A stretch of 64,000 bases of DNA, taken from NCBI GenBank assembly GCA_016714985.1, contig JADKBS010000033.1:3211-67210 (forward strand), written 5' to 3'. The position numbers and the translations under genes were made by a program. Every line of letters begins with the position of its first letter. Within the stretch, counting starts at the first letter, position 1. This DNA is from Saprospiraceae bacterium. GTDB lineage: Bacteria > Bacteroidota > Bacteroidia > Chitinophagales > Saprospiraceae. Under the pieces are notes generated by a model, which did not search any database, was not told where the DNA came from, and saw nothing but the letters and a program-made list of their open reading frames with translations. Below are positions 1 through 8,686 of this stretch, piece by piece.

Positions 1-110
1 TCACTTCAAGACCCAACAGCGCAAAAACACAAAAGCGCAAAGACAATCAATATTGCCTTTGCGCCTTTATCTAGCGAGCTATGGTTTGAGAAAAACTTGA
101 ACCAGCTTAA

Positions 111-686
111 TTATTTGCCACCTGCTGCCCCTTTTGCGAGGATAGCATTTGCATCGGCAAGGAACTTTACTTCTTCCTTGCCAGGCTCGGCACCGGCTGG
201 GTAGCCCAAGGAACCTAAGCCGTTGAGGTTGACACGCTGACCAGTGGCATCGGGCACTGCATAGAACAAATGGATAGTCGGGTAGCCGCCAACCTGAAAA
301 GCTTGCTGGAGGCTTGCGTTTTGCTGTGCCAATTCCTGCGGCAATTGCTTGCGGCGTGGGAAGTCCACCTCCAACAAGACCACGTTTTTCTTGGCCCATT
401 CCACGAAAGCTGGCTTGGCAAATACGTTGGCTTGCAGGCGGTGGCACCAGCCGCACCAGTCGCTACCCGTGAAAAAGCCGAAGATGGGCTTTTTGGTCGC
501 ATCAGAAATGGCCCTTGCTTTCGCCAAATCGGTGTGCCATTCCAAGCCATCGGCAGAAGCAACGGCAGTGGTGGAGGCGGTAGGCGTGGCTTTAGCTGTT
601 GCCGTAGCGGTGGGTTCCGTTTGAGCGGAACAGGAGAATTGAGTGGCCACCATCAATATGGCGGAAAAAATGAGAACAGATTTCAT
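111..686 (-). CDS. Thioredoxin-fold lipoprotein
   Basis: A 191-residue envelope protein predicted to act as a thiol-disulfide oxidoreductase outside the cytoplasm. The N-terminus is a lipoprotein signal (hydrophobic stretch ending QFSC, lipidated Cys about 19), followed by a Thr/Ala-rich linker (about 22-45) that would tether the domain away from the membrane. The catalytic motif WCGWC (Cys78 and Cys81) sits in a thioredoxin_7-type setting, and GGYPT further on supplies the cis-proline loop. Length fits a single thioredoxin domain plus linker. It stands alone, with no redox partner visible nearby. Substrate is unknown; the fold assignment is firm, the cellular role is inference. Confidence 0.85.
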   Translation of the reverse strand: MKSVLIFSAILMVATQFSCSAQTEPTATATAKATPTASTTAVASADGLEWHTDLAKARAISDATKKPIFGFFTGSDWCGWCHRLQANVFAKPAFVEWAKKNVVLLEVDFPRRKQLPQELAQQNASLQQAFQVGGYPTIHLFYAVPDATGQRVNLNGLGSLGYPAGAEPGKEEVKFLADANAILAKGAAGGK

Positions 687-888
687 GTTGAAGGATTAGT
701 TGATGAAACGAGGTTCAAAGATAAGGGGACTAATTTTTTCAGGTGGAATTTTAACGCAACCTTAATCACATTAAGGTTTCAACGAAATTGGTACGTTTGT
801 TTATTTAACCACAATCAATTGAAATTCAAGCGTGATGCAGAGTGCCCTGCCTGTCGGCAAACGATTGCTAAATCTTTATTAAATCTAC

Positions 889-2939
889 TCACACCTTCCA
901 AAATCGCAGCAACAACACCTCCACCGCCAATGCCAGCAGCGCAATGATGATGCACCATTTCCAGAGCACCACGCCCTTGCTACGGTCGCTGACCACAGCG
1001 CCTATATCGGCGGCGGCATCGTTGTCGAGGATGCTGATATTGGGAATCGTGATTTTTTCTTCCAGTTCGGCACCAGCGAGGTAGCTCAGGTCGGATTCCC
1101 GGCGGTCGTAGTTGAAACTGAACTTGGCAAGGGTGCTGTCGGCATTCAGGAAGAGGTTGTAATGCCCCGCCTCAAAGATTTGGTTTTGCAGGCCGATAAA
1201 TACCCTGGAAGCCACGATTCGTTGCTGTGGGATGAACTCTTCGGACACTTGGCCATCCTTTGCCCCGCCGCTCATTTTATAGACGCTTTCGCCGCCCTTC
1301 ACAAGGTTGTCCGACTCGATGGTCTCGTACTTGCCAATGGTGTAGGCGATGGGGCGCTTGCGGGCGCTGGAAATGGCCATTTTATAGAGCATGGGGATGA
1401 AAATCTCGCCGCTGTTGGCAAGGTTGCTCTGCTCGGTGTTCAGGGGGGCAGCGCAGAGGTAGAGGATGCCCTGCCCGGATTTGTACTTGCCAAGGAAGGT
1501 GCTGCCGTCACGGTAGCTCAGCAGTTTTTCCTCGCCACGGCTGGCGGCGGTGCCCAGCTTGTAATTGCCCTTGGTGATTGGGAGTTTCAGGTTCGAGGAT
1601 TTGTTCTCGAACACGTCCTTGAAAACGAATTCTTCGGTGTTCACATCCGCCACGGTGCGCTCCGTCTGCTCGAAGCCTTGCAGGTCGTTGGCGGGGATGG
1701 CGGCGAGGAAACTGTTGTAAGTGGCTACATTGGCCGTGGAAGCTGGGAATACGAGCACGTTGCCGCCGTTTTCAACATACTGCTTTAATTCTTGGGAAAG
1801 GCCGCTCGAAATGCTGGTCAGGCCATTTACGATGATAAGCTGGTTCTTTGGGAAATCGGAGTAGGAATCTGGCTGGCCGACTGGTTTTTTACGTTGAAAT
1901 AGCTGATACCTTTGAATGAGGCTTCCAGGTAGCTGCTCGGTGCAAGTTCATTGATGACCAGCACATTGATGACCTCGGCCACATTGTAGGAGAAGAAATA
2001 ATGGTCGTCGAACTGCACGGGATAGTCCGTCAGTTCCAATTCTGCTTCGTGCCAGCCGGGTTGTTGTATGGTCACGATAACCGTGTCCAGGATAGACGAC
2101 TTGCCGGGGATGCTCATCTCCCCTACCGGCTTGGACTCGCCATCGTATTTCACGGTGAGGCGCACATTTTCGGCGGTCTCGTCGCTCCAGTTGCGCACTT
2201 TCACGATGAGCGGGTTGGGTTGACTCAGCATTTGCACCGGCGCCTCGAACCATGCGCTGTCAATGCTCACGTTGCGCTCTTGCACGGCTTGCAGCGGCAC
2301 GAGGTTCACTTGTGTGAGGGTGTCCTTTACGTTTTCGAGGTCGCAGATATTCGCCTGAAAATCGGAGATGATATAGCTGACCTTGTTGCTGTTCTTGGTG
2401 CTGCCCAATGCCTGTTGTTGCCTTGTGAGCACCTGCGATAGCGAGCGTACGGCGGGCGATACTTTTATTTCTTCTACCAATCCAATGGCTTCGTCCTTGC
2501 TCACAAGCCGTTGGTGTTTTCCATCGAAATCATTGGTCAAAATCTGAAAACGGTCTTCCACGCCGTAGGCGGTGACGATTTGCTTGGCTCGTTGCTTGGC
2601 CTTTTCTACCAGCGGCGATTCTTCACTGAGGGCGCTCATGCTGAACGAATTGTCCACAAAGATGGAAATGGCGTTCTCGCCCTGTTTCACTTCCACGTCC
2701 TGCGGGATGAACGGCTGCGCAAAAGCGAACACCAGCATGGCCACGGCAAGGCAGCGAGCCAGCAGCACGAGCAGGTTGCGCAGCTTTCGGCGGGAACTCG
2801 TCTCGTCCTTCACCTCTTTTAGAAAGCGCACATTGGTGAAATACACCTTTTTGAACCGCCTGAAATAGAACAGGTGGATGATGATGGGGATGGCCAAAGC
2901 GGCCAATGCGAACAGAAAACCGGGATATAGAAATTGCAT
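889..2939 (-). CDS. BatA-like vWA membrane protein, split by one frameshift
   Basis: Two reading frames (1827-2939 and 889-1758) make one protein of about 680 residues. The N-terminus has the double transmembrane BatA/aerotolerance-type region (TM about 5-25 and 55-77, separated by a basic loop), then a von Willebrand A domain with MIDAS motif DNSFS (Asp95). A beta-rich extracytoplasmic part follows, and a last TM segment lies at the C-terminus (ending LLLRFWKV). The frames join at a run of six A on the coding strand (1885-1890): one more A, or a -1 ribosomal slip on A AAA AAC, gives a smooth junction ending in NQLIIVNGL. The family is usually encoded near MoxR and Bat genes, none of which adjoin here. 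Function is probably in envelope integrity or stress; this is inference. Confidence 0.85.
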
Positions 2940-2942
2940 TTG

Positions 2943-2971
2943 GATGCTTGATACTTGATGCTGAATGCTGG
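2943..2971. repeat. Short tandem word repeat
   Basis: Degenerate copies of a GATGCTTGATACT-like word (GATGCTTGATACTTGATGC then TGAATGCTGG) lie in the gap upstream of the BatA-like gene. This is one of many intergenic gaps in the window that carry such short words. No coding or regulatory role is visible. Confidence 0.5.
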
Positions 2972-2989
2972 ATTCTTAGGGTAGCCGGA

Positions 2990-3020
2990 GTTAGGAGATA
3001 ACTTCAAGTTAGCTCCTGAC
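2990..3020. repeat. Near-perfect 31-bp palindrome
   Basis: Arms GTTAGGAGATAACTT and AAGTTAGCTCCTGAC meet at position 3005 with two mismatched pairs. The central word AACTTCAAGTTAGC recurs at 53771-53784 in another intergenic gap, so this looks like an interspersed palindromic repeat rather than a gene-specific operator. Confidence 0.5.
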
Positions 3021-3205
3021 TAAAGCATGCGAAGTTACATTTACGTTTTAGCGGGGAAAATGTTGTGAAGGTTGGCGTTAAGAGATGCCATCTTTCCCAA
3101 ATGGTTTCACCTGAAAAGACGAATGCTTATTTTTTTATTGGCAAAGTTAGGATAATCAACCGTGTAGTATTAGTTTGGCAGTTCATTGATAGCCTGTCAT
3201 CAAAA

Positions 3206-3700
3206 ATGAAAGCCATGAAAAATCTCCCACCTACAATTCTGATTACTTTCTGCCTTTTGCTCACTTCCTGCGCAGCCACTAAAAACCTGAAAAAAGCAGA
3301 AGCCAATAAGGAAACTATCCGAGTCTGGTTTGAAGAAGGCTGGAACAAGGGCCAAAACGAGAAACTGATTCCGAGGGTTTTCCACCCGGAATGGAGCGAC
3401 GGGAACCCTATCCGTCCAGAGTCGGAAGGCTTGGAAGGGATGTACGAATTGGTTAAGTTTTACAAAGAGGCTTTCCCTGATGCCAAGTTCAGGATAACCC
3501 ACCTTTTTGCGGACACAGACTATGCTGCCGTTCGGTATGAGGTTGAAGCTACGCATGCAGGTGAGGCTTTTGGCTTGAAACCAACAGGGAGGAAGTTCAC
3601 CTCCACAGGCATTGTGATGTACGACATGAAGGAGGGCAAGATTTACCGAAGCTGGCAGGAACTGGACTTGATGGGCATCATCAACCAGTTGAAGGATTGA
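3206..3700 (+). CDS. SnoaL-like (polyketide cyclase fold) lipoprotein
   Basis: The reading frame is open from 3065, but the real start is probably ATG 3206 or 3215, because a lipoprotein signal (ILITFCLLLTSC) begins just after it. The mature part is a SnoaL/ester-cyclase-like NTF2-fold domain of about 140 residues, with the usual pattern of an early helix (VWFEEGWNKG), a middle segment (LVKFYKEAFPDAKF) and a C-terminal strand set (YDMKEGKIYRSWQELD). Relatives are found widely in Bacteroidota, and their substrates are mostly unknown. Its 3' end overlaps the convergent glycosyltransferase by 20 bp. Confidence 0.8.
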   Translation: MKAMKNLPPTILITFCLLLTSCAATKNLKKAEANKETIRVWFEEGWNKGQNEKLIPRVFHPEWSDGNPIRPESEGLEGMYELVKFYKEAFPDAKFRITHLFADTDYAAVRYEVEATHAGEAFGLKPTGRKFTSTGIVMYDMKEGKIYRSWQELDLMGIINQLKD

Positions 3701-4484
3701 AGCGGTCAGTAGCTGGCTTTTGAAAACGCAGCCCGCAAGATGATTTTGGCGTGAGCCAGGATATTCGGCCAGGTGCCGTAATGCCTTTCAGTACATCATA
3801 CCGATCCTTCAAGGACTGCCTGTGCCGTTGCTTGGAGACCCCACCAGTTAGGTAACTGACGAGGGTGGAGTTCGTGTTTACATTATTCCTACTTTTTTTC
3901 AAGACTTCAATCACCCAGTCAATATCGGCGGCGAGGTTGCCTTCCATAAAGGCGGGGGCTAATGCCCGGCGGGCAACGAAAGCCTGATGGCAAACGACCA
4001 TGCCGTGACGAAGGCTTTCCCAGGTCAGGGTTTGCGGCAGCTTTTGAGTGGTCTGCGCAGAGCGGGTGCCTAAAGGGTGACGGGTAAAACTAACGAGCAA
4101 CGTTTCACCGAACAGTACATCCGTATTGGGAGTGCAATGCTGCATCATGTTCTCGACGGTATCGGCAGCCATGAACTGGTCACCCGCATTGAGGAACCAA
4201 ACAAAATCGCCCGTGGCCATTCGCAGACCCTTGTTCATGGCATCATAAAGACCCTTGTCCCGTTCGCTCACATAGCGGAAAATCTTGGCATTCAAGAGCT
4301 TGTCGTTTTGAAGTTCCGCCAGCCTGATGGCAGTCAGGGTATGGTCAGTGGAGCCGCCATCAACGATGATGTACTCGATGTGCGGGTAGGTCTGTGCCAA
4401 CACGCTACGGGCTGTGCCCGTGAGGAAATAGGCCCCATTGTAAACTACCGTTATGATGCTTATAAGTGGCGGACGAGAAATCAT
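3681..4484 (-). CDS. Family 2 glycosyltransferase
   Basis: A 267-residue soluble GT-A enzyme. The N-terminus ISIITVVYNG and the VDGGSTDHT loop are the nucleotide-sugar binding elements of GT2. The segment YDAMNKGLRMATGDFVWFLNAGDQ carries the acidic metal-site region, where the classic DxD is replaced by NAGD, as is common in this WcaA-like subgroup. It has no membrane segment. It is not in a polysaccharide cluster: the neighbours are a lipoprotein and a regulator, so the acceptor cannot be deduced. Confidence 0.88.
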   Translation of the reverse strand: MISRPPLISIITVVYNGAYFLTGTARSVLAQTYPHIEYIIVDGGSTDHTLTAIRLAELQNDKLLNAKIFRYVSERDKGLYDAMNKGLRMATGDFVWFLNAGDQFMAADTVENMMQHCTPNTDVLFGETLLVSFTRHPLGTRSAQTTQKLPQTLTWESLRHGMVVCHQAFVARRALAPAFMEGNLAADIDWVIEVLKKSRNNVNTNSTLVSYLTGGVSKQRHRQSLKDRYDVLKGITAPGRISWLTPKSSCGLRFQKPATDRFNPSTG

Positions 4485-4507
4485 GGCGGCGAAGATAAGG
4501 AGAATTA

Positions 4508-4541
4508 CGATTGGGGATTGGGGATTTACGATTTACGATTG
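4508..4541. repeat. Short tandem words GGGGATT and TTACGAT
   Basis: Two words are each repeated twice in the gap between the glycosyltransferase start and the AraC gene end. They resemble other GATT-rich intergenic arrays here (13889-13934, 48844-48885). No function is evident. Confidence 0.45.
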
Positions 4542-4593
4542 TGCAAGACGTTGAAATTCAATAGTTTATTGAAAAACTGCTTGCACTTGGTTG

Positions 4594-5463
4594 TTATTCT
4601 GCCAACAGCTTACTTTTCTGTTTCCGATAAACGACAGGACTTACTTTCAGGGATGATTTGAACGATTTATTGAAGTAAGAAATATTGTTGAAGCCACTTT
4701 CAAAACAAATCTCTGAGACAGCTTTGTCAGATGATGCGAGCAGGTTGGCAGCGTGATTGACCCGGAACTTTGTCAGTGCTTCCACGAATGTCAAGCGGGC
4801 AATTTTTTTGAAAAAACGGCAAAACGAAGTAGGCGAAAGATTGGCAACAGCAGCGATGGTTTCCAGCGTCACCTCCGACCGATAGTTTTCGGCGAGATAG
4901 GCATAGACCATTCTGAACCGCTCCGTATCCTGGGTGGTAAGCGGGAACTCCATGAAGTCGGATTCAATTGCCTCACACTCGTCGCAATCGGCAATCAGCA
5001 TCAAGACGTCGAGCAAGTGAACCAGTTTTCGAGCAGGAGAAGGGACTGGGTTTTTGTTCATCAATTTGGAAACGAGTTCACGGGTCTTGCCATTGATTTT
5101 TATGCCGTGCTTGGCCTTTTCCAAAAGCACGTTGACAGTGGTCATCTCTGGAATCTCCCAAAATGCTGTTCCAAGGAACTCCTTTTTGAACTGTATGACC
5201 ACCTGCGCTGCGGCAAAATTGTCACCTTCGACCTCGTCGCTTGTCCATGTATGCGGTAGATTGGAACCGAGCAGTACCATGTCCCCTTCTTCGAAATCGG
5301 TCACTTGACGGCCCACCATACGCTTGCCCCGGCCTTTGAGGATGTGCGTCAATTCAATTTCAGGATGAAAATGGAAAGGGGCATCAAACCTGGCTTGTGC
5401 AAATCTTCGCCAAAGGAAGGAAGAGTCGCTTGCTCCGGCGATTTGTTCAAATGTAGGCTTCAT
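4594..5463 (-). CDS. AraC-family regulator with cupin sensor
   Basis: A 289-residue transcription factor. Residues about 25-100 form the AraC cupin-like sensor (FHFHPEIELTHILKGRG, then DMVLLGSNLPHTW). Residues about 185-285 form the double helix-turn-helix (ETIAAVANLSPTSFCRFFKK, then VSEICFESGFNNISYFNKSF), the PF12833-type DNA-binding domain. It is divergent from susC with 284 bp between them, which suggests that it controls the susCDE locus, itself, or both. This subgroup of sugar-responsive AraC proteins often responds to carbohydrates, but no inducer can be read from the sequence. Confidence 0.9.
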   Translation of the reverse strand: MKPTFEQIAGASDSSFLWRRFAQARFDAPFHFHPEIELTHILKGRGKRMVGRQVTDFEEGDMVLLGSNLPHTWTSDEVEGDNFAAAQVVIQFKKEFLGTAFWEIPEMTTVNVLLEKAKHGIKINGKTRELVSKLMNKNPVPSPARKLVHLLDVLMLIADCDECEAIESDFMEFPLTTQDTERFRMVYAYLAENYRSEVTLETIAAVANLSPTSFCRFFKKIARLTFVEALTKFRVNHAANLLASSDKAVSEICFESGFNNISYFNKSFKSSLKVSPVVYRKQKSKLLAE

Positions 5464-5506
5464 AATTAAAGAAAATTACCCTAAAAATTAGTCAATTGCC
5501 AATATC

Positions 5507-5521
5507 GTGCTAAGATAGCAC
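5507..5521. promoter_or_regulatory. Candidate operator, inverted repeat
   Basis: GTGCTA and TAGCAC form a perfect 6-bp inverted repeat with a 3-bp spacer, 44 bp upstream of the AraC start and 227 bp upstream of susC. Its place in the divergent gap fits a regulator site. A chance hairpin is also possible. Confidence 0.3.
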
Positions 5522-5747
5522 CAGTATTTGCAAAAAAAGAAGAAGTATATGTTCTAAATTGTCCTTGCCTTTGTATAACCAATTGTATTAACAGGATTAC
5601 GGAAAAAGTCTTGAAAAAAACCGACAAAAATCATCGTTCGGGGATTTACACTTTAGGCAGCTTTGCACGAGTTATTTGCGTTTCAGCAAAGCTGTGAGGT
5701 TTGAACTGAAACATGAAACTTAATCATTTCCTAACTAATAAGATTGT

Positions 5748-8666
5748 ATGAAACGATTCCTTCAACACACTTTGCTCCTGCTGGCAGTGGTGGCGTTGCC
5801 TGGGTTTGCTTTTGGTCAGCGGACCATCAGCGGCATGGTAACAGACGCCAACACCGGAGAGGGGCTGATTGGTGCCAGCATCCTTGTGGTCGGCACCTCT
5901 ACGGGTACTGTCACGGACATTGATGGCTCTTACAGCCTCAGCGTTCCGGCAGGTGCCACACAGTTACAGTTCAGTTATACTGGTTACGAAACCTTTGTTG
6001 CCACACTTGGCGCAGCCAACGCTCTTGATGTAAAAATGGCGGCTGGTTCCGTGCTCCAAGAGGTAGTGGTCATCGGTTATGGCGAGGTCAAGAAAGAAGA
6101 CGCCACCGGCGCTGTCGCCGAGGTGAATTCTGAGGTATTCAACCGGGGCGCTATTACGGCACCTCAGGAACTGCTGGCCGGCAAGGTGGCTGGTGTTCAG
6201 ATTACGCCAAGCTCTGATCCTGGTGGCGGTGCCCAGATCCGGATCCGTGGTGGTTCTTCCTTGAGCGCCTCCAACGACCCGCTCATCGTCATTGATGGTA
6301 TTCCGCTCGACAACCGGGGAATCTCTGGTGCAAGGAACATCTTCGACTTTGTGAACCCGAACGACATCGAGACCTTTACGGTATTAAAAGATGCTTCCGC
6401 AACTGCCATTTATGGTAGCCGTGCGAGCAATGGGGTCATCCTTATCACCACGAAAAAAGGCAAGCTCGGCCAAAAGCTGAAAGTGGAGTACAATGGCAAC
6501 GTGAACTTTGCCAATGCACTAAGAACACCGGATGTATTGAATGCGGATGAATACCGTGCCCTGATCCAACAGCGTTTTCCCGACGACCACCCCGCACGCA
6601 CGTTGGTGGGAAGTGACAACACAAACTGGAATGATCAGATTTATGAAACTGGTATTGGCCACGACCATAACCTGAATTTCAGTGGAGGGATAGGAGCGGT
6701 TCCCTATCGGGCATCACTTGGTTACACCAATAAAAAAGGTATCCTGAAGACCGACGAGTATGACCGTTTCACTGGTTCCATCAACCTGAACCCTAAATTC
6801 ATTGACAACAGGTTGCAGGTGAACTTTGGCTTAAAAGGAATGACCACTAATAACACTTTTGGTAACAGGGGTGCCATCGGTGGTGCAAGCTTTTTCGACC
6901 CAACTCAGGTGGTCAGCAATGGTAGCCCTTATGGAGGCTATTTCACTTGGTTGCAGCAAAACGGCGAGCCAAACACCTTGTCTCCAGCCAATCCTTTGGC
7001 GCAGCTGAATTTGCGCAGCGATGAATCAACGGTGAACCGCTTCGTCATCAGTTCCTCGTTTGATTACCGTTTTGGCTTCCTGCCTGAATTACGGGCGAAT
7101 TTGAACCTCGCCTATGACAAATCGCACGGCGAGGGCAATATTGATGTGCCAGAAACTGCTTCTTTCGCCTTCTTTGACAAGGGTATCAAAAACACCTATA
7201 GCCAAGACAAGGAGAACAGCCTGCTGGAGTTCTACCTTAACTACGTGAAGGAAATTGGGAGTTCCAAACTGGACGTGATGGGTGGCTACTCCTGGCAGCG
7301 CAACTATTTTGAGGATGATTTTATAAACTCGAACATCCCCGAAACAGAGGTTGCAGAAGGAGATAATTCTGGCGAACTTTTCCTCTTGTCCCTTTTTGGC
7401 CGCGTAAACCTGACCCTATTCGATCGGTTGCTGCTTACTGGTACGGTACGCCGTGACGGTTCTTCCAGGTTCAGCGAGGATTCCCGTTGGGGTCTTTTCC
7501 CTGCCGCCGCCGTTGCTTATAAAATGGTGGACAACAATGGCAAGGGCGCCCTTTCCAACCTAAAACTTCGTTTTGGTTGGGGTGTGACAGGCCAACAGGA
7601 GATTGGCGACTATTATGTACACTTGCCTCGCTACTTGGCCAGTTTTGAAAACGCCGGCTACCAGTTTGGCAATACCTTCGTCCAGACCCTCCGTCCGGGC
7701 GGTTACGACAGCAAAATCAAGTGGGAAGAAACGACCACCTACAATGCAGGCCTTGATTTCGGCTTCATGGATGAGCGCATCTATGGTTCTATTGAACTCT
7801 ACAAGCGTTTGACTAAGGACTTGCTGAACTTCATACCCGTTCCTGCTGGTTCAAACCTTTCCAACTTCATCAACACGAACGTGGGCGATTTGGAGAACCA
7901 AGGCGTTGAGGTTGCTTTGAACATGAATCCTATCCGGTCAGCAAAACTGAATTGGGACTTTGGTGTCAACGTGACTGCCAACAAGAACAAAATCACGAGA
8001 TTGACGGCATCTGATGACCCTGAATACAATGGTGTATTGACGGGCAATATCTCTGGCGGCGTTGGCAATACGGCTCAAATCCACAGCGTGGGATATGCTG
8101 CCAATTCGTTCTACGTGTATGAGCAGGTGTATGACGAGGCAGGTGTGCCGATCGAGGGCCTTTATGTTGACCGCAACAAAGATGGCATCGTGAACGCCAA
8201 CGACCTTTATCGTTATGAAAAGGCCGCACCGGATTATTTCTTGGGCGTTACCTCCAATTTGACGGTAGGCAAGGTTGATTTCTCATTTGCGGGCCGTGCC
8301 AACTTTGGGAACTTTGTTTACAACAACCTTCAGTCTGGTCAGAGCTACGCCAACCTTTACCACCCAACAGGCTACCTTGGCAACGTGAACAGCATCGCTA
8401 CTTACCTTGATTTCAACCAACCACAGTACTTGAGCGACTATTTTGTTCAAGATGCGTCGTTCTTCCGCTTGGATCACATCACCTTGAGCTACAACCTGAC
8501 GGAGTTTGTGCCTAAATTCGATTTCTTGAAAATCTATGCAACGGTTCAAAACCCAGTCCTGATTACCAACTATGAAGGTGTTGACCCAGACATTGACAAT
8601 GGTATCGACAACAATTTCTATCCACGTTCCCGTACCTTTTTGTTTGGTATCAATGCAAGATTCTAA
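5748..8666 (+). CDS. susC: SusC/RagA TonB-dependent outer-membrane transporter
   Basis: A 972-residue barrel importer that takes oligosaccharides handed over by SusD, energised by TonB. In order: signal peptide (ending FAFGQ, about residue 24); carboxypeptidase-regulatory-like domain (ISGMVTDANTGEGLIGASI, about 25-105); TonB-box region and plug (DATGAVAEVN, then LLAGKVAGVQIT, IRIRGGSS and PLIVIDGIPL, about 110-230); and the 22-strand barrel ending in YPRSRTFLFGINARF with terminal Phe. Length is typical for SusC. susD follows after 20 bp and susE after that, so they form one operon. The SusE-type partner points to alpha-glucan or another glycan as substrate (inference). Confidence 0.95.
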   Translation: MKRFLQHTLLLLAVVALPGFAFGQRTISGMVTDANTGEGLIGASILVVGTSTGTVTDIDGSYSLSVPAGATQLQFSYTGYETFVATLGAANALDVKMAAGSVLQEVVVIGYGEVKKEDATGAVAEVNSEVFNRGAITAPQELLAGKVAGVQITPSSDPGGGAQIRIRGGSSLSASNDPLIVIDGIPLDNRGISGARNIFDFVNPNDIETFTVLKDASATAIYGSRASNGVILITTKKGKLGQKLKVEYNGNVNFANALRTPDVLNADEYRALIQQRFPDDHPARTLVGSDNTNWNDQIYETGIGHDHNLNFSGGIGAVPYRASLGYTNKKGILKTDEYDRFTGSINLNPKFIDNRLQVNFGLKGMTTNNTFGNRGAIGGASFFDPTQVVSNGSPYGGYFTWLQQNGEPNTLSPANPLAQLNLRSDESTVNRFVISSSFDYRFGFLPELRANLNLAYDKSHGEGNIDVPETASFAFFDKGIKNTYSQDKENSLLEFYLNYVKEIGSSKLDVMGGYSWQRNYFEDDFINSNIPETEVAEGDNSGELFLLSLFGRVNLTLFDRLLLTGTVRRDGSSRFSEDSRWGLFPAAAVAYKMVDNNGKGALSNLKLRFGWGVTGQQEIGDYYVHLPRYLASFENAGYQFGNTFVQTLRPGGYDSKIKWEETTTYNAGLDFGFMDERIYGSIELYKRLTKDLLNFIPVPAGSNLSNFINTNVGDLENQGVEVALNMNPIRSAKLNWDFGVNVTANKNKITRLTASDDPEYNGVLTGNISGGVGNTAQIHSVGYAANSFYVYEQVYDEAGVPIEGLYVDRNKDGIVNANDLYRYEKAAPDYFLGVTSNLTVGKVDFSFAGRANFGNFVYNNLQSGQSYANLYHPTGYLGNVNSIATYLDFNQPQYLSDYFVQDASFFRLDHITLSYNLTEFVPKFDFLKIYATVQNPVLITNYEGVDPDIDNGIDNNFYPRSRTFLFGINARF

Positions 8667-8686
8667 CCATTAAAACTTGATTTATA

